From positions 17,544,295 to 17,608,294 of the forward strand of contig CM057002.1 of assembly GCA_029891345.1 (NCBI GenBank): a DNA stretch of 64,000 nucleotides, written 5' to 3'. Source of the DNA: Dryococelus australis (Eukaryota > Arthropoda > Insecta > Phasmatodea > Phasmatidae). Shown here piece by piece: positions 9,868 through 21,804 of the stretch. The first letter of the stretch is position 1, and each line of letters starts with the position of its first letter. The translations under genes and the position numbers were made by a program. A model generated the notes under the pieces. The model was not told where the DNA came from. It saw only the letters and a list, made by a program, of their open reading frames with translations, and ran no database searches.

Positions 9868-10650
9868 GGTAAGGTTTATTCTATACACGGATTGAAAAGA
9901 CAACGAGGTTCCTTAAACTGATCTTACACGATACCTGCAGTGGTGCTTGGTTCTTGTGCAAGCTTCTACAAGCCCTGGTGTACGAGCCGGTATAACAGCC
10001 GCTATATGAGCTGCCATGGAAGATTCATATTACACTACAGCAGTTCGCGTACTAGCATATGTCACCCTCGGTGGATGCGCAGTGTGATATGAACCCCATT
10101 CGTAGAACTGCTACCAGTTCCATACCTGCGTGGGTCTATATAAAAAACTAGCTAGCACATCTTAATATTGCTACATTACTGTTCGCCTTTTAACATAAAT
10201 TGATTGCTCACTAATATAGTTTCATTCGTTTTCTAAGAAAATGACGTGAAGTCACTAGAGTACGAGTGTGTTATTTTTAATTTTGACGAAAATTACTGAG
10301 TGGTTTCAAAAAGGGGTTTTTTCTTTACGTGCCGGGATATTATCCGCATGTAAAATTTAATGACAGAGAAAATTTAGAGTCCGGCGGAGTTTCGAAATCA
10401 TGCCCAAAAGTTGCACTTTACTTACGGACGCCACATTTCTACCACTGTAATACCAGTTCACACACTAGGAGATAAGTTTAGATAACAGAGATATATTTAA
10501 TTTCTGAATTATTTTTTTCATACAGTAGGTGGTTTTTTTTTTACGTATTTAGAACGATTTTAAACAGTAATTAAATTTATCATCACCTCACGGATGTATA
10601 ATCAAGCTGGAGGCGTCCTTTTCGATTTCTTCATCAACTCGTTTCAAGTA
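9868..10650. other. Unassigned sequence
   Basis: No gene or repeat family recognised. Mostly AT-rich from 10140 on. Confidence 0.4.
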
Positions 10651-10652
10651 GT

Positions 10653-10804
10653 TGCTAAGTATAATCTTAAAGAAGCTTCGCCTGTCGACCTGCCGTAGAG
10701 AGAATTAACGACGATACATGAAGATGATGATGGTGGTGTGAGTTAGGGCCACGTGTTTTTCGCGAAAAGATTTCAGGACAAGTTGTGTTCCAACACGCGT
10801 TGTG
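10653..10804 (+). repeat. Duplicated segment: flank plus MITE-A left part (copy 1)
   Basis: Almost identical to 13566-13709, starting at tataatcttaaagaagcttc, through the cctgtcgacctgccgtagag flank and into the left ~60 bp of MITE-A. The similarity stops abruptly inside the MITE at about 10804. Confidence 0.8.
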
Positions 10805-11153
10805 CAATGTGATTGGCCAGGTACGAAACCTGGTATGGGACCTGCCACGAAAAATAAGGACGTGTCGAATTACCAAACCTGGCACGAAATATGGCCGTGC
10901 AAGGCTGGAAATGCCATGGCGGGTGCCATATTAGTCGTTACAACGTCCGTTATGGCGGACCTTGGACAAACTTTTACGGAATCTGGTGACGTGTAGTATC
11001 GCCTTTATGGGAGACATCAGCGCAGCCAACATTTACACCGCACTATTCGCTTTTAAGCAGGCGGCTAATAGGGAAATTATGTTTATTTTTTCCTTCAAGT
11101 TTGAGATTATTTCGAACAGTGATATAAACAATACTCTGGTAATATATCAAGCA
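10805..11153. other. Unassigned sequence
   Basis: Contains two degenerate 'gtacgaaacctgg/ggcacgaaatatgg' motifs. No gene seen. Confidence 0.35.
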
Positions 11154-11157
11154 ATAA

Positions 11158-11567
11158 CACTTTGAGGACTATACCCGGATGTAGCTCGGGCGAAACGTGT
11201 TTGAATATTTGTTTGCGCATAAAAAATAGAGCCTTACTTAAATAAATTTCCTATTTTATAAAGATTTTAAATTGGAACTAACACAACATCAACAACGATC
11301 TTCGTAAATTTACGACACAATTTTGTATAGTTAATGAAATGAACATCCTGTTACATACGAAAGAACATTTGTTTGGAAAATGGTACACTCGGCACTCTAT
11401 TGGTTCACAGCTGGCCAATACGGAGAGATTGGTTCCATTGTCCCCAATGGAATGGCGTTAAATGACAATAGGGACCAATAGAACTTGGGATCCCTGCAGC
11501 GGTGGATATAGGTAACTAACATCTAGCTTCTCTTTAAAACTAACAGAAATGTGCCGAACTCAAAGTG
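11158..11567 (+). mobile_element. MITE-D copy
   Basis: Left border ATAA (11154-11157, decayed TTAA), right border TTAA (11568-11571). Ends cactttgaggactatacccg and actcaaagtg. Same subtype as 1285-1720. Confidence 0.75.
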
Positions 11568-11571
11568 TTAA

Positions 11572-12020
11572 CTATCCTCGAGGGTAGCTCAAGCGTAGTT
11601 AATTTTAAAATTTTCTTTGTTGTTGAGAACAAAACTCGAATGGGCGTGCAGTCTTTGTTCGGCTAGTGTTTAACATTCCTTCACAAGTACACCACAGCGA
11701 CGTAAAATGATATTGCAAACGGTATAATTTCTTTTTTTTTATACATAGCCACTCAAAGGGACATTATTGATTGTAAATCCTTTTATACGATACAGGACAT
11801 TTGATTGGGTCAATAACAACTTGGCTCTCCATTGGTTGATGACTGGCCAACAATGAACGCTGTGAAGTAATGGGTAGTCTCCGGTGTGGTATGGACCAAT
11901 AGGGTGATGGTGAGTTCTAACACAGCCACCAACAGAACCGGTATTCTTGCATTAGTGGATATAAGTGATTCACTTCTGGTTTGTCTTAAGTGACAGTAAA
12001 TGTGTGCAGACCTCAATGTG
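11572..12020 (+). mobile_element. MITE-D copy abutting the previous one
   Basis: Starts ctatcctcgagggtagctca directly after the TTAA that ends the previous copy, and stops at cctcaatgtg, followed by TCAA (12021-12024). It belongs to the other D subtype, as at 4350 and 57536. The first few bases of its left end are lost. Confidence 0.75.
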
Positions 12021-13565
12021 TCAATTTCATTTTATGACTATTATGTACGCCCCCTTTTGTGTTTACAAGTGTAAACAGTAAAATTGCGACTTTGTTTGGC
12101 ATTGAGCTGTCGTAATCACTTTTATATTAGTAGAAAAAAATCAAGAATTTAATCCTGTATTATAGCAGAATATTAAACATGGTGTGGACGTATTTGGTTA
12201 GATTTCCAGACTAGAGCATAGAATAGATTAATTATTTACGTAGCTTTGAACACAATACTAATCGGAAGGTTATGTTTATTTGATGTAAATTGGGATTACG
12301 CCCTTCGTTTACATAAACAATTGAAAAAAAGAAAATCTGATACACGTGCATCATGAGCTATTGCCACCAAGCTTTCCAACCTGAGTAGAATAAACATTAA
12401 CACAGGTAACTAAATTTGCGAATTTTTCCAATCTGCAGTTATTTATAGTATGTTCTTTTTGCGTTCACTATGAATTAAATAATATATATGTACATAAATA
12501 ATTCACTATGCATTATTGAATTTAAATATATATTTATTTATTCATTTATATTTAAGTTCTAATTTCTGCTTTAGTTACAGTTTACTCCGAAGATACGAAA
12601 GTGAAATAAATGTACTTTGGGTATTTTGTATTAGGCTACGCTACTTTAAAAAGGAATTGTTATTGAAAGTTAAGGTTTTTACCAGATGAAACAACAGTTT
12701 GCGCTGTGGCGTGATAAGAAAACTCGCATCTATCTTTCCTCGCGGAATCATTAATTCTGGACGTCCCCAGAAAAGTTCTTCTGGGAGAACATTTGCCCTC
12801 CGTTGCTAATCAAGCCCATCTTTTGTATTAACGTCGGCAGAAGGCAAGAAAATCGTTTGTCAAGGAGCGTGATTAATACGAGACTGCCTAGAAGATGGGC
12901 GAGATTAGAGCAGCTGGATTTGACGAAGGAAAACGTCGAAAGAAGGGGAGGATTATGTATAGAATAAGGAGGGATGGCATACTACGACTATCCTTCCAGT
13001 GTCTCACCTGAAAAAGGGGATAGTTTTCAGGCCCCAATGCGTCGTGAAGACTTTTTTGTTTGCATTATTTTCGCTGTTCTGTCTTCTCTGTTGGCTTATT
13101 AATTATTTTCTCTAGTTATCTTTGTGGTTCCTGTGTTGTTCATAGTGTTGATTTATTTGGTTTTGTAATCTGACAAGAAATAATTTTCCTGGCTTGTGTT
13201 TCATTGTGGTTTTGTGTGTGTGTTTTGAGTCTTATTGTTCAGCTACTGTTTCCCCCCCCCCCCCTTCATTTTGTTCACTCGTGTGGTATTTTCGTTTTCG
13301 TCATTGCGTTGTCTTTTTTTTTTTTTTTGTTTGCTTTCGTTGTCTGTCCTGTTTTGCAATAATTAGTATATCGTGTATCTTTTTGTCGTTTCAACTATAT
13401 ACATGTTTAATTTCTATTGACAAAGAAAGAGTTTTTCCTAATTATCTGTCTGTTATGTTGTAAAATGATTTTTCGTCTTTCGCCATGCTGAGTTCTGTGT
13501 GTATGTGCGAAATTTTTATTTAGTCTCATGGTCGGCAATGTACACAGCCATCATAATAACTAAAA
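12021..13565. other. Unassigned sequence, no gene recognised
   Basis: 12021-12640 is AT-rich. 12700-13030 is more mixed and unlike the other repeats. 13030-13560 is T-rich on the plus strand with poly-C and poly-T runs. An 89-residue open frame at 13194-13463 is low-complexity (F/C-rich) and not credible. Confidence 0.4.
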
Positions 13566-13653
13566 GAAGTATAATGTTAAAGAAGCTTCGCCTGTCGACC
13601 TGCCGTAGAGAGAATTAACGACGATAGATGAAGATGATGATGATGGTGTGGGT
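13566..13653 (+). repeat. Duplicated flank of MITE-A (copy 2)
   Basis: Matches 10653-10740 almost base for base, including tgtcgacctgccgtagagag and a short GAT-repeat. Confidence 0.8.
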
Positions 13654-13947
13654 CAGGGCCACGTGTTTTTCGCGAAAAGATTTCAGGACAAGTTGTGTTC
13701 CAACACGCGTTAGTTCAGAACCACTCTCGTGATTGGATTATTTGTATTGTCATGCGTCTTATTTGTCTGTCCGGGAATCACGGATGGTCAGTATCGGAAA
13801 AACCTCATTCTAATTGGCTTACTCATGTAACAAACTCTCTTCACAAAAGACAAGCGGCCAATAGTCAAACAAGGACTGCTAACATGCACATAGGATATTG
13901 AAACCTACCCTCCACGTAAATATTATCGTGAAAAACAGGTGGCCCTA
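13654..13947 (+). mobile_element. MITE-A copy
   Basis: Ends CAGGGCCACGTGTTTTTCGC and complement ...AAAAACAGGTGGCCCTA. The 8-bp flanks are gtgtgggt (13646-13653) and atgtgggt (13948-13955), 7 of 8 matching. Internal ATTGG and CCAAT motifs as in the family. Confidence 0.85.
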
Positions 13948-13955
13948 ATGTGGGT

Positions 13956-14875
13956 ATATTTAACAACAGCTTCTGCTTGATCCCTAGAGCATGTATGAAC
14001 GAACATTTTTAACGTCATATTTTCACTCCTACAGGCTTTGGTATCAAAACCTTCCCTACCATTGGTTCTTAAGGTTGGCCTTGTATTACCAAGCTCAGGA
14101 AATATGTGCAAATAAGTTCATATAAAATTTAAAATTGTTTATCAGTGAATAGTGACTACTTTGTCATAAGCGTACAGAAGTCATAGTATCAGGCAACCGA
14201 CGAACAACTGATGTTTTTCAAATATTTGATTACTTGTATTATTTTTTCTGTATTTTTACCGCGTTTTCTTCACACTTATTTATTTTTATAGCCAAACTGA
14301 CTTAAATATTCATAAATTATCGAGTACTTTGGAATTTACAACCGTATATGTATGTAAGGTCGGGATAATTATTGTATTCTTTATTAGTAAGTTGTGTGTC
14401 ACACATGTACACAGCCCTGTATCAATAATAAATAAACAAAATTTACAACAAATTGTCAAATGGTTGCATGTATAACAGTACGGTTACTATACATATGAAA
14501 CATAATTTTTTTTTTGTTTCCCTCGTAAAAACAACTATGGCATAATAAAATGAGTTGTCAATGGAGTTTTCAATAAAATACCGGGCGGAATTAAACCGTC
14601 AGTGCGCAGTGATGACTTGATCGAGTATATACAGCTATAAGTGACAGGTATTGGATGAATCTGTCACACGTGGTCAATTGAAAACCGCGACAGAACATTT
14701 CACATGGCATATATATATATATATATATGTTGGAAATGGGTGGTTTATTTAGCAGAACCAGACATGGCGAAAATTATTTTTTTTACTGTTGTACTTTCAC
14801 GGATATAGTGTCAAATTTACATTGAAAAGTTAATTGGAAAACTCCATAAATATATGTTATAGTTTTCTTTTCATA
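13956..14875. other. AT-rich unassigned sequence with (AT)n
   Basis: A short (AT)n lies at about 14708-14728. No gene recognised. Confidence 0.4.
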
Positions 14876-14883
14876 GTCATAAC

Positions 14884-15175
14884 CAAGACCATCTGTTTTT
14901 CGCGAAAATACTCCACAACTAGCTGTACTCCAAAACATGTTACTTCAGAAGCAATATTGTGGTTGGATAATTTTATCTCACGCTCGTCTGTAGTGTCTAC
15001 CAGCAAATGACGAACATTCGCTATCGGGGTAATATTTTCTGATTGGCCCAGTCAAATAGACGACGTCTTCTCACGCAGCCGTGCGGCCAGTGGCATAAGG
15101 AAATGTGCAAGCGTGGACGTAGAATTTGAAGTCTGGCATAGAATAAATCTTTTTTGCAAAAAACAGATAGCCCTA
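14884..15175 (+). mobile_element. MITE-A copy
   Basis: Ends CAAGACCATCTGTTTTTCGC and complement ...AAAACAGATAGCCCTA. The 8-bp flanks are gtcataac (14876-14883) and gtcataag (15176-15183), 7 of 8 matching. Confidence 0.85.
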
Positions 15176-15420
15176 GTCATAAGTACAACCTGGTCATCAT
15201 TAAGAATCACCCCGTATATCTATAAAAACAACGATGACAAGTTATGTTTTGATCACGTTAGCGTTTGCTCGTTATTTGTCACTGGACCACATTTCACGTG
15301 ACCCAAACTGGCAAACTCAGGGCCAGTCATTAAATACTTCAAGTTGGTGTAACGGGATCAAGTTTAGTCCCATCAAAAGGAAAATGGCTCCTCAGCTAGG
15401 CAGCAACAGCCACTAAATAT

Positions 15421-15656
15421 ATAGACTATTCACGGTGTAGTGAGAACTTTTGAAAGCCCTCTCACTTAGAACAACAGTCAATAAATATATTTTATTTTAG
15501 TCCTAGACGTTAAATTTAGAGTGCAGTGAAATATATAGACTGCTTATTACTTACGTGGCAATAGTTATTTTAAAAAGTGGCGGAAGGATAAAAGATGGCT
15601 GAAAGAAAAAAAGTAACTAGGGTCTCAAAAGTGCTCACTTAACTGTGAACAGCCTA
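15421..15656 (+). mobile_element. MITE-C short subtype
   Basis: Ends agactattcacggtgtagtg and ctcacttaactgtgaacagc. The middle (cagtcaataaatatatttta, gtggcaatagttatttt, ggcggaaggataaaagatgg) is shared with 28713, 34521 and 39597. Confidence 0.75.
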
Positions 15657-16095
15657 TAAACTGTTCGTGGAAAAATGAGCACTTTTGAAAGCCCTGCTTA
15701 AGATCCACTTGTATGCTCGTTGTGTATTCTTCCGCCATATGTAATATTAACATTGTTATGGGTCTTATCACTTTATTCACGCGTCGGTCTAGTAAAACAC
15801 TGCAACTTTCAAAAAAGTAAATATTTAACAAATGTGCTCATTTTTACTCTTCGGTGTATTAGATAAAGGCTGATCACGATAAAGTGAGCACTATTGAACT
15901 CGACTTTAGCAAAAAGTCACTGCACCTGCCTGCATATATTTTAACGGGCGCCTTGAGTGACATGCGCGCAGTAAAGTTGATAACAATGCATGGAAAGTAA
16001 TTCCGTATCTTAACGTCGAATTAACAGTATTAGGTAACCATTTCTGATAACCGAAATTATTCATTTCGCTTTATTTTTTAAATTTTTTTTTAACC
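15657..16095. mobile_element. Two inverted half-copies of MITE-C
   Basis: 15657-15855 is the left half (ctgttcgtggaaaaatgagc ... gtgctcatttttactcttcg). 15865-16095 is a right half in opposite orientation (aggctgatcacgataaagtg ... ccatttctgataaccgaaat). The short copy just before makes a three-piece cluster. Confidence 0.65.
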
Positions 16096-16266
16096 AAACA
16101 ACGGCATGTATTCCCACGTCTTTCCGCTTAGCCGCATCAGCCTTCGTACTCGTCGAAATAAATCTGGCAGCAAATACTTTTAACCTCTTTCATGCCCAAA
16201 TTAATTTATGGGTTCTGATGTTGAAATAGAAATATTTTTGATGCTCGCAGTACTTAAGCTGGTTAA

Positions 16267-16722
16267 CACATTGAGATCTGCACACATTTACTGGGACTTA
16301 AAACAAATTAGAGAAGTGAGTCACCTACATCCACTATTGTAAGAACACCGGTTCTGTTGGTGTCTGTGTTAGACATCACCATCGTCCTATTGGTCCATAC
16401 AACACCAGACACTACCCTGTTCTTTATAGCGTTCATTATTGGCCGGTCTTCAACCAGTGCAGAGCCGAGCTGATATTGACCCAATCAGATATCCTTTATC
16501 GTATAAAAGGATTTACAAACAATCATGTACCTTTGAGAGGCTGTAAAAAAATAAATTCTATCGTTAGGAATATCTTTGTTACTGCTCTGTGGTGTTCTTG
16601 TGAGGTCATGTTAAACACTAGTCAAATGAAGACTGCACATCCATGCGAGTTTTGTTCTGAACAATAAAGAAATTTTCAAATTACCTTTTGCTCGAGACAC
16701 AATAGAGCGTAGTCTGCAAAGT
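16267..16722 (-). mobile_element. MITE-D copy, reverse orientation
   Basis: TTAA at 16263-16266; the other border is decayed to GTAA (16723-16726 region). Begins cacattgagatctgcacaca and ends agcgtagtctgcaaagtg. Repeat E follows at once. Confidence 0.8.
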
Positions 16723-16726
16723 GTAA

Positions 16727-16925
16727 ATAACTTGTTTCTTTATCACAACCAATAAGCTGTAGGCGTTGTGTTAGGTGGTTAGTTATGTGAGCCAGTCGTG
16801 ACGTAGGGTATGTTGTGCGAAATCAGTTACTCCCGGCTAAAGTCGTTGGGCACTGAGCTCCGTGGAGTACAGCTCCGGTCAAACATTAACTTCCTGTGCA
16901 ACACGTATAAACAGTTGGCTACAAT
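16727..16925 (+). repeat. Repeat E, uninterrupted copy
   Basis: Aligns in order with both sides of the nested element at 5902-6594, which supplies the pre-insertion site cacaaccaataagctgtagg. Family unknown. Confidence 0.5.
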
Positions 16926-17111
16926 GAGTATGAAATGGTTAACAGCGATTTTGACTGACTTTCACTTTTTTCACCAACCACATTTATGTTTCAGTAGCCA
17001 AATTTATGGGTGGGCAACAAAATATAGACTTTATTTCTGCCCTGTAAAGAGATTTAAATTAAAACATTGTATATGTTTTTTAAAATTATAATAGACAAGC
17101 CTTCTTATATT

Positions 17112-17393
17112 TAGGGGTAGGAAAATTTCGCGGATTCATTTCGGGACAAGATAGACGTCAAACACATATATAGCGAAATCGCGAAGTCACCTTCGCAATT
17201 GGATCACAGTTTATTTAGACCCGCCCTGCACGCCTCTGAGCCAATGGCAGACTTGCAAGGAAACACCTTGCGAATCCCATAACTGCTAGGTGTGATGCAA
17301 CAGCCAATGAACACACAGCTGAGGCTCCAGTACGCAGAGGACTGAAGACTCTAGACTACAGGTCACTTAACTCGCGAAATTTCCCTATCCGTA
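17112..17393 (+). mobile_element. MITE-B copy
   Basis: Left end TAGGGGTAGGAAAATTTCGC, right end GCGAAATTTCCCTATCCGTA. Flanks cttatatt and attatagt match 6 of 8. Internal blocks are the reverse of those at 9074. Confidence 0.75.
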
Positions 17394-18130
17394 ATTATAG
17401 TGAGACCCGTTGAACGCAAGAGAGGTCCCTAACCTTGTGGGACTTCATGCTCATCTAAACATACTTTCGAAAAGGGGAATTTGAAGAGAAAATAAATTGC
17501 CATTCGTGGATATTCTGATTAAACTGATATCGCCGAACTGCAGTGTTGGTTTCGCAAACACGTTCACGAAATTTTTTGTTCTATTTCCGGCGGCGATGCG
17601 GGTATTTAGTCCGTAAACAATAACGGTTTCCGACGCGACGTGAGTCAGTTCAAATAACGTGCGCCGCGGATGATGGGTTCCTGCCGGGGCGCACATAATT
17701 CATAGCGGGATTTGCGAGGGTTAGTCTCGGATGGAGCGAGGGTGGGGGGTGAATAACGAGGATGCGATGGCGTTTTCTGGAATTACTGTCGCGAGCGAGA
17801 GAGCGGGAAATTAAAAACTTATCAAGCGGTTATCCGGGGCTGCGCCGGATTTGTCGGATGAGAGAGATTTTAGGGAGGGGACCAGAGGGGGTGTTCGTAA
17901 ACTGCGGAAATGAAAAACGATGTTTGCAGGATTCGATTAGAGGCGGTGAAGGACGTATGTTTGCATAGACTTCCCCCACCCCCCCCCCCCTTCCGCGGTC
18001 AAACTATGGTAGCGATTGGCTCCCTTGTCCTTGGGTACATATTCTACGTCCGGCTTTGAGTATGATCCTCTTCACGTTGTATGGTAGGGTGCAGTGTTCC
18101 ATAGGCAGTTAGTTGCTTTACTTCAACCTT
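17394..18130. other. GC-rich unassigned region
   Basis: CpG-rich, purine-rich on the plus strand at 17700-17960, with a poly-C run near 17976-17990. Open frames of 60-80 residues on both strands have no motifs. It could hold regulatory sequence, but I see nothing specific. Confidence 0.35.
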
Positions 18131-18320
18131 AAGCGACAAGAGAAAAGTACGATTATACGCAGGTAGTTTGATCTGTGTACTTTCATCGTGTGTAATAAAA
18201 CCCCACAGTTACCGATCTACTTTACACAGTAAAGCGTTAGGACGGAAACTGCATGCCCTGCGCGTAAGAGCGATGAGGCGCTAGGCGTGCGTGTAACTAT
18301 CGCCCGTATTGCTCCCTCGC
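18131..18320 (+). repeat. Repeat F copy 1
   Basis: Aligns along ~190 bp with 34243-34432: agagaaaagt, tttcatc.tgtgtaataaa, then gcgcgtaagagcgatgaggc and ctaggcgtgcgtgt. The most CpG-rich part is the best conserved. Unnamed family. Confidence 0.6.
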
Positions 18321-18756
18321 TTCTTGACCTTGGACGCGCAGCTACATAGTGCCCTTAATTACCCCGCACACTAACACAATGACCTACTAGCCGTTAAAAA
18401 CAGCCCTGGAAATTAAAATTCTTGCCACGTAAAACACACGGTCCATTACACAAGGTAAACCTGCAGTGATTGCGCGGGTCTTTACAGGGCCATTAGGAGC
18501 GGCGTGGTCGGTCTGTATGCTGTGTCTTGCTGTAACGTTTAACGACGCCATTTAGCTGCTTAACTGCAATTAACGTTTACATTCCCCGCGACAACCTACC
18601 CGTCCCTCAGACCTCCCCAAACCAACCCGCCTCTTTACTACCGTACCAACAACCCGTGAATTTCCTTTCTCATCGTCGCGTCAACCGCCACACGAATTAA
18701 AATGACAAGCTCTCATGCAACTACAGAGGCTATTCCTACACTAGTAGCCTCGAGGT
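18321..18756. other. Unassigned sequence
   Basis: No gene recognised. Mixed composition. Confidence 0.35.
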
Positions 18757-19166
18757 ATAGGCTGTTCATGGTAAATGCTTCAGGTCTACTTGTGTACACG
18801 TTGTGTATTCCTCCGCTTTATGTAAAGTTAACATTACCATGGGCCTCATCACTTTATTCATGTATCGGTCAAATGAAACTGTGAAATTATTAAGACAGCA
18901 AATATATAACAAATATGCTCATTTTTTACACTTTGACGCATAAGAAAACAGAAAGCAAAAGAAATAAATTTAGCTATCACAAGTGGTCACCTAACACTTG
19001 TTATTCGACGTAAAGGTATGGAACTACGTTCCATCTATCGTTACCAACTTTGCTGGGTGAATATCACTCAGTGCGCCCATTAAAATATATATGCATGCAG
19101 GGGCAGTGAATTTTTTCTAAGGTACATTTCTAAAGTGATCGCCATATCGTCTTGAGCATCCTTTAG
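18757..19166 (+). mobile_element. MITE-C copy
   Basis: Left end taggctgttcatggtaaatg. The middle follows the family (cactttattcatgtatcgg, gtggtcacctaacacttgtt). The right end is degenerate (gatcgccatatcgtcttgag). Confidence 0.75.
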
Positions 19167-19382
19167 CTGTCTTGCTGAAGATTCTAAGGGTAGTGTCCTT
19201 TTCATCTTGCATTTTCGGTTTACAAATCTTCGTAATCAAACATTATGACCACACATTAACCCCTTAAGAAATTTATTTCGAGAATATTCGTTCACAAGGG
19301 ACATGTTGTAAGACATGCAAAATAATTGTCATTACTGTGTTGTGAACGTCCTGGAGCGCCTTTTCCTGGAAAATGTCGCTGG

Positions 19383-19657
19383 TACAGACCCGAGAATTTC
19401 GCGGGTTCATTTCTAGACAAGTTGGAATTCACACACATGTACGTTCATGTCGCTTTTGTAATTGGTCGACTTGTTGTTTGACACCTCCTGAAGACAAATG
19501 AGCCAATAATAAAAATGCAATGAATTGTGCGCCCAACCACCGCTTTTTACTACCACTTTACAATCAATCAATAAACAGTTGATATCTGTATAAGAGTATA
19601 TGAGACAGCGAAGTCTAGCCTACAGGTCATTGAACTCGCGAATTTCTGGGGTCTCTA
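19383..19657 (+). mobile_element. MITE-B copy
   Basis: Ends TACAGACCCGAGAATTTCGC and complement ...GCGAATTTCTGGGGTCTCTA. Flanks gtcgctgg and gtcattgg match 6 of 8. Confidence 0.75.
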
Positions 19658-19846
19658 GTCATTGGTCACTGCTAACACACCAATCATTTTACAATCCGTT
19701 GTTTCTTGTACCCTGGATCTACTAAAACTGTCCGTAGGTTCCAAATTGTCAGCTGATAGTAAGAACAAAAATTCGTATGTACTTATCGCGCCTACATTTC
19801 TTCTGTTCGCAACGCCCGAACGTTAATGGGTACGTTAAAGGATTAC

Positions 19847-20144
19847 TAAAGAAGTGCAAAATTCGCGGTATCTTCCGGTGACGGGATAGACTCCACTGTC
19901 TTACAAACAAGCAAGCACAGTCTGTGGTTTCAATGGCCGCTAAACTTAAATCATCGTTGCCTATATACTTGATCTCCTCAAAAGAGATTGGCCAGTCCTC
20001 CACCGTTGATATTATATTAGTGGGTCAAGAGTTCTCCCAGGCGTGACAGACATAATTCCGGCCAATGACTGAAGTCGACCAAACGCACAATAACTTGTAG
20101 TTCAGTCTGTCCTTAAATAATAACGCGAATTTTGCAGGTCTCTA
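19847..20144 (+). mobile_element. MITE-B2 copy
   Basis: Ends TAAAGAAGTGCAAAATTCGC and complement ...GCGAATTTTGCAGGTCTCTA. The 8-bp flanks aggattac (19839-19846) and gggattac (20145-20152) match 7 of 8. Confidence 0.85.
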
Positions 20145-20152
20145 GGGATTAC

Positions 20153-20580
20153 AAATCAACCTTATATTTTCGTAAGGAATTGGCTGCCGAAGCTTGTGCC
20201 CGTGTTTTAGAAACCCTTTATACTTACACACACACACACGCATATATAAATATACTCATACATATACGTATGTATGTAAAGATGTCCCCGAATACGTAGG
20301 ATGTATAGGAAGTAACCAGGGAGGGGACAGCACACCCGAAAACAACACAAAATATCCCTGTGAACAAATGTCCTGAAGTTGATATTTCCCCAGATACAGG
20401 TCTGCTGGACCCTGTATTCCCATCTACAACCGCCCTATTGATTCACGCAACACCGGACACCTCACTAGACGCAGAATAACTCCGAGCTTGAAAGCTGCGT
20501 CACGCATATTGGTGAGAAGGGGGAGGCACACGCGCGGAAGGGCGGGAGAAACAGGAATAAAACCAAGCCTTCACAGCAGG
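20153..20580. other. Unassigned sequence with (CA)/(TA) microsatellite
   Basis: A (CA)n/(TA)n tract lies near 20226-20276. 20480-20560 is purine-rich. No gene. Confidence 0.4.
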
Positions 20581-20984
20581 TAGAGAAAAGTAGAATTTTG
20601 AAATCAACCTTAGAAAAAAGTTACTGCCCCTGCCTGCATATATTTTAACGGGCGCACTGAGTGACATGCGTCCAGTAAAGTTGGTAACGGAGGATGTAAA
20701 TTAGTTCCATATCTTGACGTCGAATAAAAAGTATTAGGTAAATATTTGTGAAAACTTAAATTATTTCTTTCCCTTTCTGCTTTTTTAATGCATAGAAGTG
20801 CAAAAAGGAGAAGATTTTTAAAATATTTACGTTCCTAATAATTCTAGAATTTTACTTTTCGAATAAAGTGCTGAGGCCTGTGGCAATGTTAATTTTACAT
20901 AAGGCGGAAGAAGGCACGACGTGCATACAAGTAAATCTTAATCAGGGCTTACAAAAGTGCTCATTCTACCCTGAAAATCCTATA
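20581..20984 (-). mobile_element. MITE-C copy, reverse orientation
   Basis: Starts inside the right terminal repeat (attttgaaatcaaccttaga) and runs to tgctcattctaccctgaaaa. The outermost bases of the first end are lost. Confidence 0.75.
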
Positions 20985-21129
20985 ATTACCACTGAGGTAT
21001 GGAGCACTACGGCAGTTCTTCAATGCCACTCATTGCTCCAGCCGACGAGTCTGACGTGTAGATGCCACTGATATCTCTACTGCCACTGTCCGCACCACCT
21101 AAATTTATATTCACTTTATCAATTTAAAT

Positions 21130-21804
21130 GTCAAATCTCACATCCTTGTCATAATGTCTTTCTCGAGTGTCTAGACGTGATTGCAAAATGGTATCCAGTC
21201 TTCTGGCCCCATTCGGTTAAATATGTCCTCGCAGAGTTTTTTTTCTTTCACATCTGTCAATTTGCAAGGAACATTTTCTTGAAGCCACTTCTCCTTCAAA
21301 TTTAGCCCAGATGCTTTCTATCTGATTCAAATCCGGATGATAGGGTGGCAGACGAAGTACTGTGTGGCCATGATTTCCCAGCAGGTAGTCTGTCTGCCGA
21401 GTACTGCACTTGCCGAGGTTTGTGGTGCTTTATGACGTCATACGAAGTTGGTTTTAGCATGTCGCTAGTAGACGAAATTTCTCCTTATCTAACCACTGCT
21501 GCATTTCCATCTTAGTTGAGCTGGAAGTAGGTGTTTTGTTTACCTTTACAGTGTGGTATGGAGCATTATCTATAATAACAGTACTGTCAAGTGGAAGATT
21601 TGGTATTGATTGATCGTTAATCCATTTTTCATAACTTTCTTTATTCGTATTCTGTACGTTTTTGCCAAGTATCTGAGTTTTCTATTAAAATCAGGCGCTG
21701 ATATCCCCCCCCCCCCAAATCTTAGCTTCTTCAAAGTCGTTCTCAAAGTTGAATTATTTCCGTGGTAGTTTATCTCATCCTTTAGCTAAAGTCTTAGAGT
21801 TTGA
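21130..21804 (-). pseudogene. IS630/Tc1-type DDE transposase, C-terminal part
   Basis: On the minus strand, starting at about 21770, I read LKDEINYHGNNSTLRTTLKK (helix-turn-helix end), then a gap and poly-G. Next come NTNKESYEKWINDQSIPNLP and STVIIDNAPYH (about 21553-21570), the second catalytic Asp block of the DDE_3/IS630 group. Then LRLPPYHPDLNQIESIWAKF (about 21291-21353) gives the third catalytic block (PDLN-IE). The first catalytic block is missing through an internal deletion, and frameshifts and a stop interrupt the rest. The N-terminal part of the same protein lies at 25079-25434 on the same strand, in the right order. So this is one broken copy split by 3.27 kb. Not functional. Confidence 0.75.

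Noticed and set aside
13194-13463. 89-residue open frame
   Set aside because: Low-complexity Phe/Cys-rich translation of a T-rich tract.
17762-17968. 68-residue open frame in the GC-rich region
   Set aside because: Purine-rich composition explains the lack of stops; no homology recognised.
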